NCBI GenBank assembly: GCA_034429195.1
Contig: DAOUGQ010000018.1
Coordinates: forward strand, 248,001 to 312,000
Direction: 5' to 3'
Source: UBA4782 sp034429195
GTDB lineage: Bacteria > Chloroflexota > Anaerolineae > Anaerolineales > Anaerolineaceae
DNA length: 64,000 nucleotides
Every line of letters begins with the position of its first letter. Position 1 is the first letter of the stretch. The position numbers were made by a program, and so were the translations under genes. The notes below the pieces were generated by a model that searched no databases, had not been told where the DNA came from, and was given only the letters and a program-made list of their open reading frames with translations. Positions 9,187 through 17,188 of the stretch are shown here, one piece after another.

Positions 9187-9555
9187 TTATCCTTCAATGC
9201 GATTTTCTTTTAATGCAACACCGCCAACTACATGCTCTTTCATAATACGACGTGCAACTTCGGGAGTCACATGTCCATAGGATACTTTTGGCTGATCACC
9301 GATAACCACCTGAACAATGGGTTCATAAGAATCTAATCCTATGTTACCAGTTTGGCGGACTACAATGTCTGTCAAATTCTCTTTCTCAATGTACTCCAAA
9401 ATTGCTTTCAAAGTTTCACGAGCACCAGCAGCAATACCTACTGTGCCCATACCAACAATTATTTCTTTTTGCCCGCTCATTGCTTTTGCGGTGCGTTTCT
9501 CAAGTGCTTCCTGACGAAGCTTTTTTAGATCCTCAAGAGACTTTACTTTTTCCAT
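9187..9555 (-). CDS. Thioredoxin-like ferredoxin homologue lacking all cluster cysteines (HndB-like)
   Basis: 122 residues. The fold and neighbours are those of the small [2Fe-2S] thioredoxin-like ferredoxin found upstream of HydB/HndC. The family usually shows Cys in the GTCGIAAGA loop and in TGCxGLC. Here these read GTVGIAAGA and TGNIGLD, and the entire protein contains no cysteine. The surrounding conserved residues (IAAGARE, EP, VTPEVARRI, EHVVGG) remain, so the fold is probably kept while the cluster is gone. The gene is intact, has a good ribosome-binding site (GAGAGGA) and sits in the correct operon place, so it is a structural or regulatory remnant rather than a pseudogene. Confidence 0.85.
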   Translation of the reverse strand: MEKVKSLEDLKKLRQEALEKRTAKAMSGQKEIIVGMGTVGIAAGARETLKAILEYIEKENLTDIVVRQTGNIGLDSYEPIVQVVIGDQPKVSYGHVTPEVARRIMKEHVVGGVALKENRIEG

Positions 9556-9581
9556 AGTGTCCTCTCTGGTTTTGGTTTCCG

Positions 9582-10136
9582 TTACATATAATCTTGCGGT
9601 CGAATGGAGTTGATTCCATCTGACAAATAAACTCGTAAGAAATTGATAACTAATGGCTCTGATAACGGAATATCGCCTAACTCTTTCTTTACTGGTCTGT
9701 CATCAAAGAGAAACTCTCTTTCATTGACTTTATAACGAAATGTCCAATGGACATCAGGTGTGCCAATAAGCAGGGTTAAGAATGTGGCTGCAAGATCTCC
9801 CAACGGCATACGATCGATATGGCTACGCTGAAACTCTGCTTTAACAAATGTACCTGCACCAGGTTCAGATTCGATTTTAAAAGAGCCATTACAAGCTTCT
9901 GCTGCTGCTTTAAGTAATGGAATTCCCAGACCAACTTTTCGAGTAGTGCGCGTAGTAACAAAAGGATCGACAACTTTGGAAACCATTTCAGCGTCCATTC
10001 CTTTTCCGTCGTCCTTTACACTCATGCATAAGCGGTCAGAAATTGTATCTTCCACCACTTCAATACTGATATTTTGTGAAAGAGCAGAAATGCTATTAGC
10101 AGCGAGGTCTAGAAGATGAAGCGTTAGTTCTCGCAA
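9582..10136 (-). CDS. Small GHKL-type ATPase of hydrogenase operons
   Basis: 184 residues carrying the HATPase_c fold: N-box region LLDLAANSI, G1 box DDGKGMD, and the lid TTRKVGLGIPLLK. There is no phospho-acceptor His domain or sensor, so it is not a complete histidine kinase. Such stand-alone ATPases are recurrent neighbours of HydABC hydrogenases, where their role is not established; regulation or assembly is possible. It begins with TTG: the sequence from MRELTLHLLDLAANSI matches the usual family N-terminus, and AGG lies four bases before it, within the stop region of the preceding nuoE. Confidence 0.85.
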   Translation of the reverse strand: MRELTLHLLDLAANSISALSQNISIEVVEDTISDRLCMSVKDDGKGMDAEMVSKVVDPFVTTRTTRKVGLGIPLLKAAAEACNGSFKIESEPGAGTFVKAEFQRSHIDRMPLGDLAATFLTLLIGTPDVHWTFRYKVNEREFLFDDRPVKKELGDIPLSEPLVINFLRVYLSDGINSIRPQDYM

Positions 10137-10141
10137 ATCAC

Positions 10142-10663
10142 CTACTTTTCAGAAACTTCCTCATCCATAGATCGCAAAGATTGAGGCAGTTTATTTGGTT
10201 TCATGCGACCAATAATTTCATCATCAACCACTACTACTGGTGCCTGGCTGCATGCGCCTACACATCGGCATAATTCCAAAGTAATTTTTCCATCAGGCGT
10301 GGTTTGACCCGGTTCAATACCGAGCAGCTGTTTTGCTTTATCAAGTAACTGCTGAGTACCACCAACATAGCATGCGGTACCCATACAAAACTTGATGGTA
10401 TGTTTCCCACGCGGGGTAGTAGTAAAGAAAGAGTAAAAAGAAACGACGCCATGAACAGCAGATACCGGAATCTTCAATTGCTGAGCTACATAACGCTGCA
10501 TTGGTTCTGAAACGAACCCAATTTTGCTTTGTAATTCATTAAGGATTACCATCAGGCCACCTTGTTTGTCTTTATTAGCGTCCAAAATGGCGTCTATTTT
10601 TGCTTTTTGATCTGGAATGGCTACCGGATCGTTGGCTGGAATGTTGTCGATCAATTTTTGCAT
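10142..10663 (-). CDS. nuoE: NuoE-like [2Fe-2S] subunit, first copy (HydC type)
   Basis: 173 residues from an ATG with GGAG six bases upstream (a longer TTG start would include that site). Cluster ligands are complete: FCMGTAC and CRCVGAC. The order nuoE, HATPase, thioredoxin-like ferredoxin, nuoF is that of HydC-x-x-HydB in bifurcating hydrogenase operons, so this is the partner of the 594-residue NuoF. It is separated from the upstream PHP gene by 127 bases, the largest gap inside the locus, where a weak internal promoter is possible but none stands out. Confidence 0.93.
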   Translation of the reverse strand: MQKLIDNIPANDPVAIPDQKAKIDAILDANKDKQGGLMVILNELQSKIGFVSEPMQRYVAQQLKIPVSAVHGVVSFYSFFTTTPRGKHTIKFCMGTACYVGGTQQLLDKAKQLLGIEPGQTTPDGKITLELCRCVGACSQAPVVVVDDEIIGRMKPNKLPQSLRSMDEEVSEK

Positions 10664-10790
10664 ATAGTACTCCAATATAATCTGATAAAACTAGTGGTAA
10701 TTCAACTTCTTAATCTTAACAAGTCTAATCGCTCATCATCAAATAGGTCAATTATCAAATGTCATCGAATATCATGCAAGACGTCCATGA

Positions 10791-11531
10791 CTAATTAAGT
10801 ATACGATGACTTCTACCTTCCTGTTGATGTACAGCCATCCTGAGTTCCTGAATAGAAATATTGTTCAGAATAAATTCATTGGTTCCTGCAAAGTCTCCCA
10901 GGATGTGTACATCACCATCCTGAAGGAGTGGGTAATTTTTGATTTGCGGAAATTTTTTATACGCCTCTGCTGGTTGTAAATGCCTGGAAATTTCCAGAAC
11001 ATCAATAGGAATATCCATGGGTACAAACCCTAGAATTGAGAGGAGACCATTCATTTTACGATTGACATGAGCAGGTACCAACCATCCTCCCAATTCTGTC
11101 ACTTTATTATACGCTTCTGTAAGGGTTAGATCTGATGAAGTAATTAGCAACCGTTCTTCTCGACGGATAAAATCACCTGTTTCGTCGACTACAAATTGCT
11201 CGCCAAAGTGTTCAATATCGTTCAAAATATCAGGCATTGATGCTTCAACAATTTTCTGCCATGTTTTTATCTGTTCTAATGTATCGAACAGACAGAGAAC
11301 ATGAACTTCTTCACGAGTCTGCAATTCCATTCCAGGAATAATTGAGAGGGTGGTGCCTTTAGCGGCTTTCTGAACGGATTCGATGTTAGCTGAAGAATTA
11401 TGATCGGTGATTGCAATCAAATTTATTCCCAGATCAAGAGCTTCGCGAACGATTAATGGGGGAATCATTTCCACTTCAGCACAGGGAGACAGTACTGTAT
11501 GAACATGCAGATCTGCCCGAATACGTATCAC
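10791..11531 (-). CDS. PHP-domain phosphoesterase-like protein
   Basis: 246 residues. The N-terminal metal-binding motif DLHVHTVLSPC, then ITDHNS, a HVLCLF strand and a late HILGDF agree with the PHP (polymerase and histidinol phosphatase) family. The biochemical substrate is unknown. PHP proteins of this size occur with DRTGG and CBS-HATPase proteins beside HydABC hydrogenases, so a role in regulating or assembling the enzyme is inferred from context only. Translation starts at GTG with GAGAG a few bases upstream. Confidence 0.82.
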   Translation of the reverse strand: MIRIRADLHVHTVLSPCAEVEMIPPLIVREALDLGINLIAITDHNSSANIESVQKAAKGTTLSIIPGMELQTREEVHVLCLFDTLEQIKTWQKIVEASMPDILNDIEHFGEQFVVDETGDFIRREERLLITSSDLTLTEAYNKVTELGGWLVPAHVNRKMNGLLSILGFVPMDIPIDVLEISRHLQPAEAYKKFPQIKNYPLLQDGDVHILGDFAGTNEFILNNISIQELRMAVHQQEGRSHRILN

Positions 11532-11546
11532 ATTGATCTCTCTCGA

Positions 11547-11888
11547 TCAGGCTCGAAGACCCATTTCCCACAATTTTCCCACAATAGGAAAACTTTGTTG
11601 AGGAGTAGAGAGCAGAACTATTCCTTCTTTATTCGCCCGTGATATTGTGCTTGCATCGGGCATTGAACCTTCGGTGATAATAACCGCACAGGTTTCTAAG
11701 AGTGCTGCAACTGCGACGATATTGTTATGTGCCTGCAGGGTGATCCAGATACTTCCATGAGCTGCGCCAGCCATGACACAACTTAACAGATCCGATGTAT
11801 ATCCTGATGTTGGTTCGATGCTGGAAAAATCTTTCTTTTCCGTTAAGACAGTGAGCTCAAGTTGATCGATTATTTGTTGAAGGTTCAT
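11547..11888 (-). CDS. DRTGG-domain protein, second copy
   Basis: 113 residues. The sequence GYTSDLLSCVMAGA followed by a strand, a hydrophobic AVAALLETCAVIITEG segment and VLLSTPQQSF matches the DRTGG fold related to the N-terminal part of HPr kinase. There is no kinase motif. It lies five bases after the CBS-HATPase gene. The two DRTGG proteins of this locus share layout but are clearly different in sequence. Function unknown; association with hydrogenase operons is established for the family. Confidence 0.72.
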   Translation of the reverse strand: MNLQQIIDQLELTVLTEKKDFSSIEPTSGYTSDLLSCVMAGAAHGSIWITLQAHNNIVAVAALLETCAVIITEGSMPDASTISRANKEGIVLLSTPQQSFPIVGKLWEMGLRA

Positions 11889-11893
11889 GGGAA

Positions 11894-12892
11894 TCAGCTC
11901 TCCTTATTAGCAGGCCATCCTTCGCCTACAGTTTCTTCTTTCTTTAAGAATATTCGCAATTTTAGGTGTGTACCTTTGCCAGGTTGCGAATCTAGTACCA
12001 TGGTATCAACACAACGTGCTATATTCGTCAGACCCATTCCTGCACCAAAACCCAATTCGCGGATCTCTTCTGTCGCAGTGGAATAACCTGGTTTCAATGC
12101 TTTCGAAACATCAGGAATGCCAGGCCCATCATCTGTAGTTTCAATGGAGATACGGTGGGGCTCAATCTCAACGCGTAGATATCCACCATTAATTGTGTGA
12201 ATAATAAGATTCATTTCTGCTTCATAAACCGCAATACCTACACGACGGGCAATTTGTGGGTTTGCGCCAAGCCGTAATAAAGCTTTTTTTATATTGGTTG
12301 ATGCTGCGCCACCATGAGTAAAGTCATTTACTTTAATGTTGTAACGTAAAATTAGACTTGTACGATCTGATTCGATATCTTCAAACAGGTGACTGGCACG
12401 GTATCTGCGGATCTCTTCCTGTTTATAATCAGTCTGCAAGGCATTTAGAAGGCCGCGAGTGATATCACCTTTTGTTATGATCCCTACCAATTTTCCATCA
12501 GGTTCAACTACAGCAAGACGCCCAACACGGCTATTGACAAACAACTTCATTGCTTCAACTGTAGGATCTGTGGAACGAACTGTTATGACCTTTTTTGTCA
12601 TGTATTTTTCAGCTATGGCATCCTGATCTGAAGCGATCAAGCAACGGATCAAATCTTCCATACTAATAATACCGACAAGTGTATTGTTTGATAAAACAGG
12701 GGCTCCTGAAATTCGCTGTTGTCGAAAATGCTCTATCACATCATGCATTGGCATATCAGGAGTTATCGAGAAAACATCTCGTGACATAACATCAGCGATC
12801 TTCAACTCATAGGAAAGTTCTTCAACCCGCGTGATTTCCTCGGCTGATTGATCGCTGACGACTACTTTCTTACCTGCAGGTGGCAGCACCAT
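11894..12892 (-). CDS. CBS-pair protein with anti-sigma/GHKL ATPase domain
   Basis: 332 residues. Two CBS repeats occupy about 30-155 (VMSRDVFSI, GAPVLS, YMTKKVITV, GRLAVVE), followed by a linker and an RsbW-like HATPase domain from about 190 (VYEAEMNLIIHT, DDGPGIPD, GFGAGMGL). CBS pairs usually bind adenosine nucleotides, so the protein could sense energy state and act on a partner through its ATPase module. It is located between the two DRTGG genes. This domain combination is typical of loci with bifurcating hydrogenases. Target unknown. Confidence 0.85.
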   Translation of the reverse strand: MVLPPAGKKVVVSDQSAEEITRVEELSYELKIADVMSRDVFSITPDMPMHDVIEHFRQQRISGAPVLSNNTLVGIISMEDLIRCLIASDQDAIAEKYMTKKVITVRSTDPTVEAMKLFVNSRVGRLAVVEPDGKLVGIITKGDITRGLLNALQTDYKQEEIRRYRASHLFEDIESDRTSLILRYNIKVNDFTHGGAASTNIKKALLRLGANPQIARRVGIAVYEAEMNLIIHTINGGYLRVEIEPHRISIETTDDGPGIPDVSKALKPGYSTATEEIRELGFGAGMGLTNIARCVDTMVLDSQPGKGTHLKLRIFLKKEETVGEGWPANKES

Positions 12893-12908
12893 TTTATTTA
12901 TCCCTGGT

Positions 12909-13283
12909 TCAGGAATTGCAAGGCTTTTCTGTGATGCATCCTTCTAGGCTTTTTAAACCTGCCTTATAAAGACGGCCACAAATTTCAAACATTCCAAAAG
13001 GTGATGAGATAAGCGGAATTTTTTCTAGTTCTGCCAGTTCGACAGTTTCTTGTGGTGGACATTTCCCCCTGACAAGTACGATGGCATGAACATCTGCCAT
13101 CATGGCAGTACGAACTACCTGGGGATTGCATAAACCAGTTAATAGAACTGCACCAGGCTGGATCGAAGCTAGAACATCGCTCATTAAATCTGCTCCAAAC
13201 CCACCAATTATCTCCTGTTCAAGATTAATATTATTTGTTAAAACTTTGCCTTGAACAAGGGATATGATATTTTCTACATTCAT
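12909..13283 (-). CDS. DRTGG-domain protein, first gene of the hydrogenase locus
   Basis: 124 residues from the ATG with AGG five bases upstream; a GTG two codons earlier is possible. GGFGADLMSDVLASI, then ALLTGLCNPQVV and AIVLVRGKC fit the DRTGG fold. This is the promoter-proximal gene of the long minus-strand locus; a candidate promoter and a palindrome lie just upstream. It may act with the CBS-HATPase and PHP proteins as a regulatory set; nothing in the sequence fixes the mechanism. Confidence 0.72.
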   Translation of the reverse strand: MNVENIISLVQGKVLTNNINLEQEIIGGFGADLMSDVLASIQPGAVLLTGLCNPQVVRTAMMADVHAIVLVRGKCPPQETVELAELEKIPLISSPFGMFEICGRLYKAGLKSLEGCITEKPCNS

Positions 13284-13303
13284 AAGCACCTGCCAAACGT
13301 AAA

Positions 13304-13315
13304 TGGTAATTACCA
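13304..13315. promoter_or_regulatory. 12-bp palindrome, candidate operator of the hydrogenase locus
   Basis: TGGTAATTACCA is a perfect palindrome about 20 bases upstream of the first start codon and roughly 20 bases downstream of the predicted transcription start. Its place fits a repressor site, but the AT-rich core makes chance occurrence possible, and no regulator in the window can be matched to it. Confidence 0.35.
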
Positions 13316-13339
13316 GTCATCTTTCTTGTAATAAATTCT

Positions 13340-13369
13340 ATCATACCTCTATTATTACGAGTATGTCAG
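13340..13369 (-). promoter_or_regulatory. Promoter of the hydrogenase locus
   Basis: Minus-strand CTGACA (13364-13369), 18-base spacer, TATGAT (13340-13345). It would start transcription near 13333, about 50 bases before the first DRTGG start codon, and read through to hoxH and the protease. The palindrome at 13304-13315 lies in the resulting leader. Confidence 0.5.
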
Positions 13370-13464
13370 GTAAACACATCCATCTTTTTAGCCCAATCTT
13401 AAGAATTTTTCTTGAATATTTATGCTAAAATTCATTTTTGATCATCGAAAAGGCAACAATTTTT

Positions 13465-14730
13465 ATGAAAACACTTATTCCATCAGTAAAAGGCGCTCGG
13501 GATTTCTACCCTACAGAGAAAGCAATTCAGGGCTGGCTATATGAAAAAATTAGAGCCATATCTTCTCGGTTTGGTTATGAAGAATATGACGGCCCATTCC
13601 TTGAAAAAATCGATCTTTATGCTGCTAAATCAGGAGAAGAACTAGTTAAGGAACAGGCGTTTGTCTTGCAAGATCGTGGAGGAGAGCTGTTAACCTTACG
13701 ACCTGAATTGACTCCGAGTCTCGCCCGTATGGTTGCACAGAGGCAGAACCAGCTCATTTATCCTTTGAGATGGTGGTCATTTGGACCGTTCTGGCGGTAT
13801 GAACGCCCACAAAAAGGTCGATCACGCGAATTCTTCCAGTGGAATATTGACATGATTGGTATCAGCAGCCCTGAAGCTGATGCAGAATTAATCGCTATCT
13901 GTATCGATTTTCTCCGTTCAGTTGGGTTATCATCAAAACAAGTAGGGATACGAGTAAATGACAGAAGATTAATGGACGAAGCTCTAAGTGAAATTGGGAT
14001 ATCAGGTGAAATGAAAAAATCTGCATTCCGCTTGATAGATCGAAGTGACAAGCTACCAATTAAGGAATGGGAAAATTACGCTCTTGAATTGGGTTTTACC
14101 CAGGACCAATTGAATGGCTTAGAAGCAATTCTACAAGATGTTGAATTATGGAAAAGATCAGAATCTCTCCAACGACTTTTTACAGCACTAAAAGCACTAT
14201 CTGTAGAAGAATTTGTAAAATTTGATGCTCACATAATTCGTGGATTAGATTATTATACGGGAACTGTATTCGAAGCAAATGACCTGGATGGGGGTAGGGC
14301 AATCCTGGGTGGAGGGCATTACGACAACCTTGTTGAAGCTGTAGGCGGTGAACCTTTACCTGGGGTTGGTTTTGCCATGGGTGATGTAATGATCACGTTG
14401 GTATTAGAAAAATACGGTTTATTGCCTGAAATCAAGCCTTTTAGAAAAACATGCCTCGTTGCGGTATTTGATGAAAATGCTTTATCTTCTGCTTTCGGTT
14501 TGGCTGCGAAACTACGAGCTGTTGGGCTCAATGTATTGTGCTATCCGACAGCAGTAAAATTGATCAAACAATTTAAATATGCAGATAAGCTGGGCGTGAG
14601 GTATGTGATCCTTCAAGGACCTGATGAAGTATCTCAGGGTATAGTGGCGATAAAAGATCTCACCAACGGCCAACAGCAATCGGTCTCTGAAGACAGGTTG
14701 GTCGATATAATGCAGAAATTGCTCGAATAG
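13465..14730 (+). CDS. hisS: Histidyl-tRNA synthetase
   Basis: 421 residues from the ATG (an in-frame TTG lies nine codons upstream). Class II synthetase motifs are present: LRPELTPSLAR, the motif-2 region GPFWRYERPQKGRSREFFQW, the HisA motif RGLDYYTGTVFEA and a C-terminal anticodon-binding domain (VLCYPTAVKLIKQF). The complete HisA motif and C-terminal domain favour a true HisRS over the HisZ regulatory paralogue. It charges tRNA-His with histidine. Transcribed divergently from the hydrogenase locus; a TAAAAT box lies about 20 bases upstream with a poor -35. Its stop is 10 bases from the convergent wecE stop. Confidence 0.93.
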   Translation: MKTLIPSVKGARDFYPTEKAIQGWLYEKIRAISSRFGYEEYDGPFLEKIDLYAAKSGEELVKEQAFVLQDRGGELLTLRPELTPSLARMVAQRQNQLIYPLRWWSFGPFWRYERPQKGRSREFFQWNIDMIGISSPEADAELIAICIDFLRSVGLSSKQVGIRVNDRRLMDEALSEIGISGEMKKSAFRLIDRSDKLPIKEWENYALELGFTQDQLNGLEAILQDVELWKRSESLQRLFTALKALSVEEFVKFDAHIIRGLDYYTGTVFEANDLDGGRAILGGGHYDNLVEAVGGEPLPGVGFAMGDVMITLVLEKYGLLPEIKPFRKTCLVAVFDENALSSAFGLAAKLRAVGLNVLCYPTAVKLIKQFKYADKLGVRYVILQGPDEVSQGIVAIKDLTNGQQQSVSEDRLVDIMQKLLE

Positions 14731-14740
14731 CTGCTTTTTT

Positions 14741-15868
14741 CTAAAATCGAAAAGATTTGATCGCTTCCACTACACGGGATTGCTCTTGCTGAGTTAGTGC
14801 GTTATGGAAGGGAAGCCTTACCAATCGATCGCTGATTGATTCCGTAACAGGACAATCACCAGGTTTTCCACCATAAATCTGACCCATATCCGATAAATGC
14901 AAAGGTAAATAATGGAAAACAGCATGTATTTGATGCTGTTTTAAATGTTCAATAAATTGTTGACGGGTATTGAGATCTGGCATGAGCATATAAAACATGT
15001 GGTATGCCTGCTGGCAATATTCAGGTATAGTCGGCAAACTGCAATTATTCGAGAGTGCCCAATCTAGGAGGTTATCATGATAATAATTCCAAATATCTGC
15101 TCGATGCTGCTGGATATTATGCCAGTTTTCTAGTTGGGCATAGAGCACTGCTGCCAGTATATCTGAAGGCAAATAGCTGGAACCGATATCCACCCAGGTA
15201 TATTTATCCACCATGCCACGGAAAAAGCGGCTTCGATTGGTTCCTTTTTCGCGTATGATCTCTGCTCGTTCAATCAGTTGAGAATCATTGATGACCAGCG
15301 CGCCACCTTCACCCATGGAGAAATTCTTCGTCTCGTGGAAACTCTGTGTTGCCATGCAACCAAATGAACCCAGCGGTTTATCATGATATTTTCCGAACAA
15401 CCCATGGGCATTATCTTCAACAATTGGAATATGATTTCGATTGGCGATCTCTTGGATTGCTTCCATTTCACAACCAACCCCTGCGTAGTGAACGGGAAGT
15501 ATTGCTTTGGTTCGTTCCGTAATTCGGTTTTCTATCAAGGTTTCATTCACATTAAGAGTATCAGGTCTGATATCTACAAAAACGGGATGTGCTCCTCGTA
15601 ATACGAATGCATTGATCGTTGAGACAAAGGTAAAGGAGGGAACAATAACTTCATCATCCGGCTGGATGTTCAACAGTAATGCGGATAATTCCAAAGCATG
15701 AGTGCATGAGGTGGTTAACAATACCTTTTTAGCATTGAGAACCTTTTCTAATATCTCATTACACTTTTTTGTAAATGGGCCATCGCCAGAAATATGCGCA
15801 TTTTCAAACGCCTGTAAGGCGTATTCCATTTCTTTTCCCGTAATATGTGGTCGATTAAAATCAATCAT
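14741..15868 (-). CDS. wecE: dTDP-4-amino-4,6-dideoxygalactose transaminase (WecE/RffA type)
   Basis: 375 residues, normal for DegT/DnrJ/EryC1/StrS sugar aminotransferases. Motifs: FNRPHITGKEM at the N-terminus (typical of RffA), TTSCTHALELSALLL, VEDNAHGLFG and the PLP lysine in FHETKNFSMGEGG. Family knowledge indicates transamination at C4 of dTDP-4-keto-6-deoxyglucose to give a 4-amino sugar. It ends a chain of glycan genes and its ATG overlaps the methyltransferase stop in ATGA. No dTDP-sugar synthesis genes (rmlA/rmlB) are in the window. Confidence 0.9.
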   Translation of the reverse strand: MIDFNRPHITGKEMEYALQAFENAHISGDGPFTKKCNEILEKVLNAKKVLLTTSCTHALELSALLLNIQPDDEVIVPSFTFVSTINAFVLRGAHPVFVDIRPDTLNVNETLIENRITERTKAILPVHYAGVGCEMEAIQEIANRNHIPIVEDNAHGLFGKYHDKPLGSFGCMATQSFHETKNFSMGEGGALVINDSQLIERAEIIREKGTNRSRFFRGMVDKYTWVDIGSSYLPSDILAAVLYAQLENWHNIQQHRADIWNYYHDNLLDWALSNNCSLPTIPEYCQQAYHMFYMLMPDLNTRQQFIEHLKQHQIHAVFHYLPLHLSDMGQIYGGKPGDCPVTESISDRLVRLPFHNALTQQEQSRVVEAIKSFRF

Positions 15869-16497
15869 ACGTTTTTCCTGACGATGAGGGTAAAGTCATA
15901 AAGACCGTAGTCATGGTACAAGGCAATATTCTTTGAAAAATGCTTTTTACAATAATCAAAAAGAAAACAGGGATCTGCATAATATAATCTTTCTTGCATT
16001 TTCTCGGCGTCAGAATAACTGGTAAGAAAATTAACGGAAAATCCTTTTTTGGTGATTTCGTTAATGCTATTCAATGAGTTAAGAACATATTTAGTCCAAT
16101 CATCATAGGATGTTTGAAGCCGGGCGTTAAAAACGCCACTTGCAACTGCGTAATCGACTATTGGTATCTGTTTAAATTCCGTAGTAAAGAAAAATCGAGT
16201 TCTATCAGGATGAAGCCGGTTAGCTTCATCGATCATAGGTTCGAGAATGTCACATCCAAAAAATTGCTTGAATTCATAACCCTGTGCAAGAAGATATTCA
16301 GCCATCGCGCCATAACCACAACCATAATCCAGGACAGTAAAATCAGATCTCTCAATAATTACTTTAATCAATTGAGCAAATCGTGTCTCTTGTGATTGGG
16401 TAGAATTCCAATCTGCTCCTTGTGCTGTACTGCCATGGACAGATAGTGCTTTACCAAAATATTTTTTTACATTTTCACAATTTGGAACATCATTCAT
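15865..16497 (-). CDS. SAM-dependent methyltransferase of glycan cluster
   Basis: About 210 residues. A class I fold is shown by VLDYGCGYGAMAEYLL (motif I) and FFGCDILEPMIDEA (motif II). The substrate cannot be read from the sequence; between WbqC and a sugar aminotransferase it may methylate a sugar or an N-substituent. An ATG ten codons upstream (16527) would overlap wbqC by 26 bases and cannot be excluded; the downstream ATG avoids this. Its stop overlaps the wecE start. Confidence 0.8.
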   Translation of the reverse strand: MNDVPNCENVKKYFGKALSVHGSTAQGADWNSTQSQETRFAQLIKVIIERSDFTVLDYGCGYGAMAEYLLAQGYEFKQFFGCDILEPMIDEANRLHPDRTRFFFTTEFKQIPIVDYAVASGVFNARLQTSYDDWTKYVLNSLNSINEITKKGFSVNFLTSYSDAEKMQERLYYADPCFLFDYCKKHFSKNIALYHDYGLYDFTLIVRKNV

Positions 16498-16501
16498 TTT
16501 A

Positions 16502-17188
16502 TTATCCAATGATATATTCTCTCGCATTCGAACCAGTCATAAACAGTAAATCAAGTATGGATACCTGACCATCAAAGGGGGGATATAGCTGTGTATATTC
16601 TGGATAATTATATTGCATGTATTCCAGTTTGATACCAGCGTTACGAAATTGATTCGGGTCAATATAATCTTTTGCTGACGGTCCTGAAATATAATGATCA
16701 GCCCCAACTAATTTGAGAATTGAAATTAAACGATCGGTTTTGCTTCCTTCTGCCTGTAGTTGGGAAGATAACAGGAAAGTGGGGTGAAATCCAAGAAGGT
16801 CGGAGATGAGCTTGGTGAGAGGGATTGTGAAATCGATCAGTTTCTCTGGTTTATGGGAATAGAACTCAATAAGGATATCAGCATATTGAGAGAAATGAGG
16901 TGCCTTCGCATAGTTATGCTTCAGGCTTGACCAATGCTCTTCATTCCATGATTTTGACCAATCGATGTCGATCTTATTGATAGGAATATGTTCTATTTGA
17001 GAGCCTTTTGAATGAACAGGTATGGTGATCCAACGAGAACCAGATGGTGTTTTGATCTTATTGCGATTACGCCATCCCCGGGAATCATATTGCACATCAT
17101 CATAAAAAATAAAAATATCTGCCAGAGCAATCTGGTGAAAATATCCCCGCCAGGGGATATAAGAAGGTTGAAGAATAACGCATTTCAT
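16502..17188 (-). CDS. WbqC-like protein
   Basis: 228 residues beginning MKCVILQPSYIPWRGYFHQI, the hallmark of the WbqC family, with FYDDVQYDSRGWRNRNKIK following and SGPSAKDYI near the C-terminus. WbqC proteins are widespread in O-antigen and capsule clusters; biochemical function is not settled, and amino-sugar N-modification is the usual suggestion because they accompany sugar aminotransferases, as here. The start overlaps the GT2 stop (ATGA), indicating translational coupling. Confidence 0.85.
   Translation of the reverse strand: MKCVILQPSYIPWRGYFHQIALADIFIFYDDVQYDSRGWRNRNKIKTPSGSRWITIPVHSKGSQIEHIPINKIDIDWSKSWNEEHWSSLKHNYAKAPHFSQYADILIEFYSHKPEKLIDFTIPLTKLISDLLGFHPTFLLSSQLQAEGSKTDRLISILKLVGADHYISGPSAKDYIDPNQFRNAGIKLEYMQYNYPEYTQLYPPFDGQVSILDLLFMTGSNAREYIIG

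Noticed and set aside
9187..9555. Pseudogene of the thioredoxin-like ferredoxin.
   Set aside because: The frame is intact with a good ribosome-binding site, conserved non-Cys residues remain, and the same loss appears in the two NuoF N-termini.
13438..13464. TTG start for hisS with a TAAAAT box six bases upstream (leaderless).
   Set aside because: The extra nine residues precede the conserved N-terminus and the in-frame ATG gives the expected start; TTG leaderless initiation is improbable.
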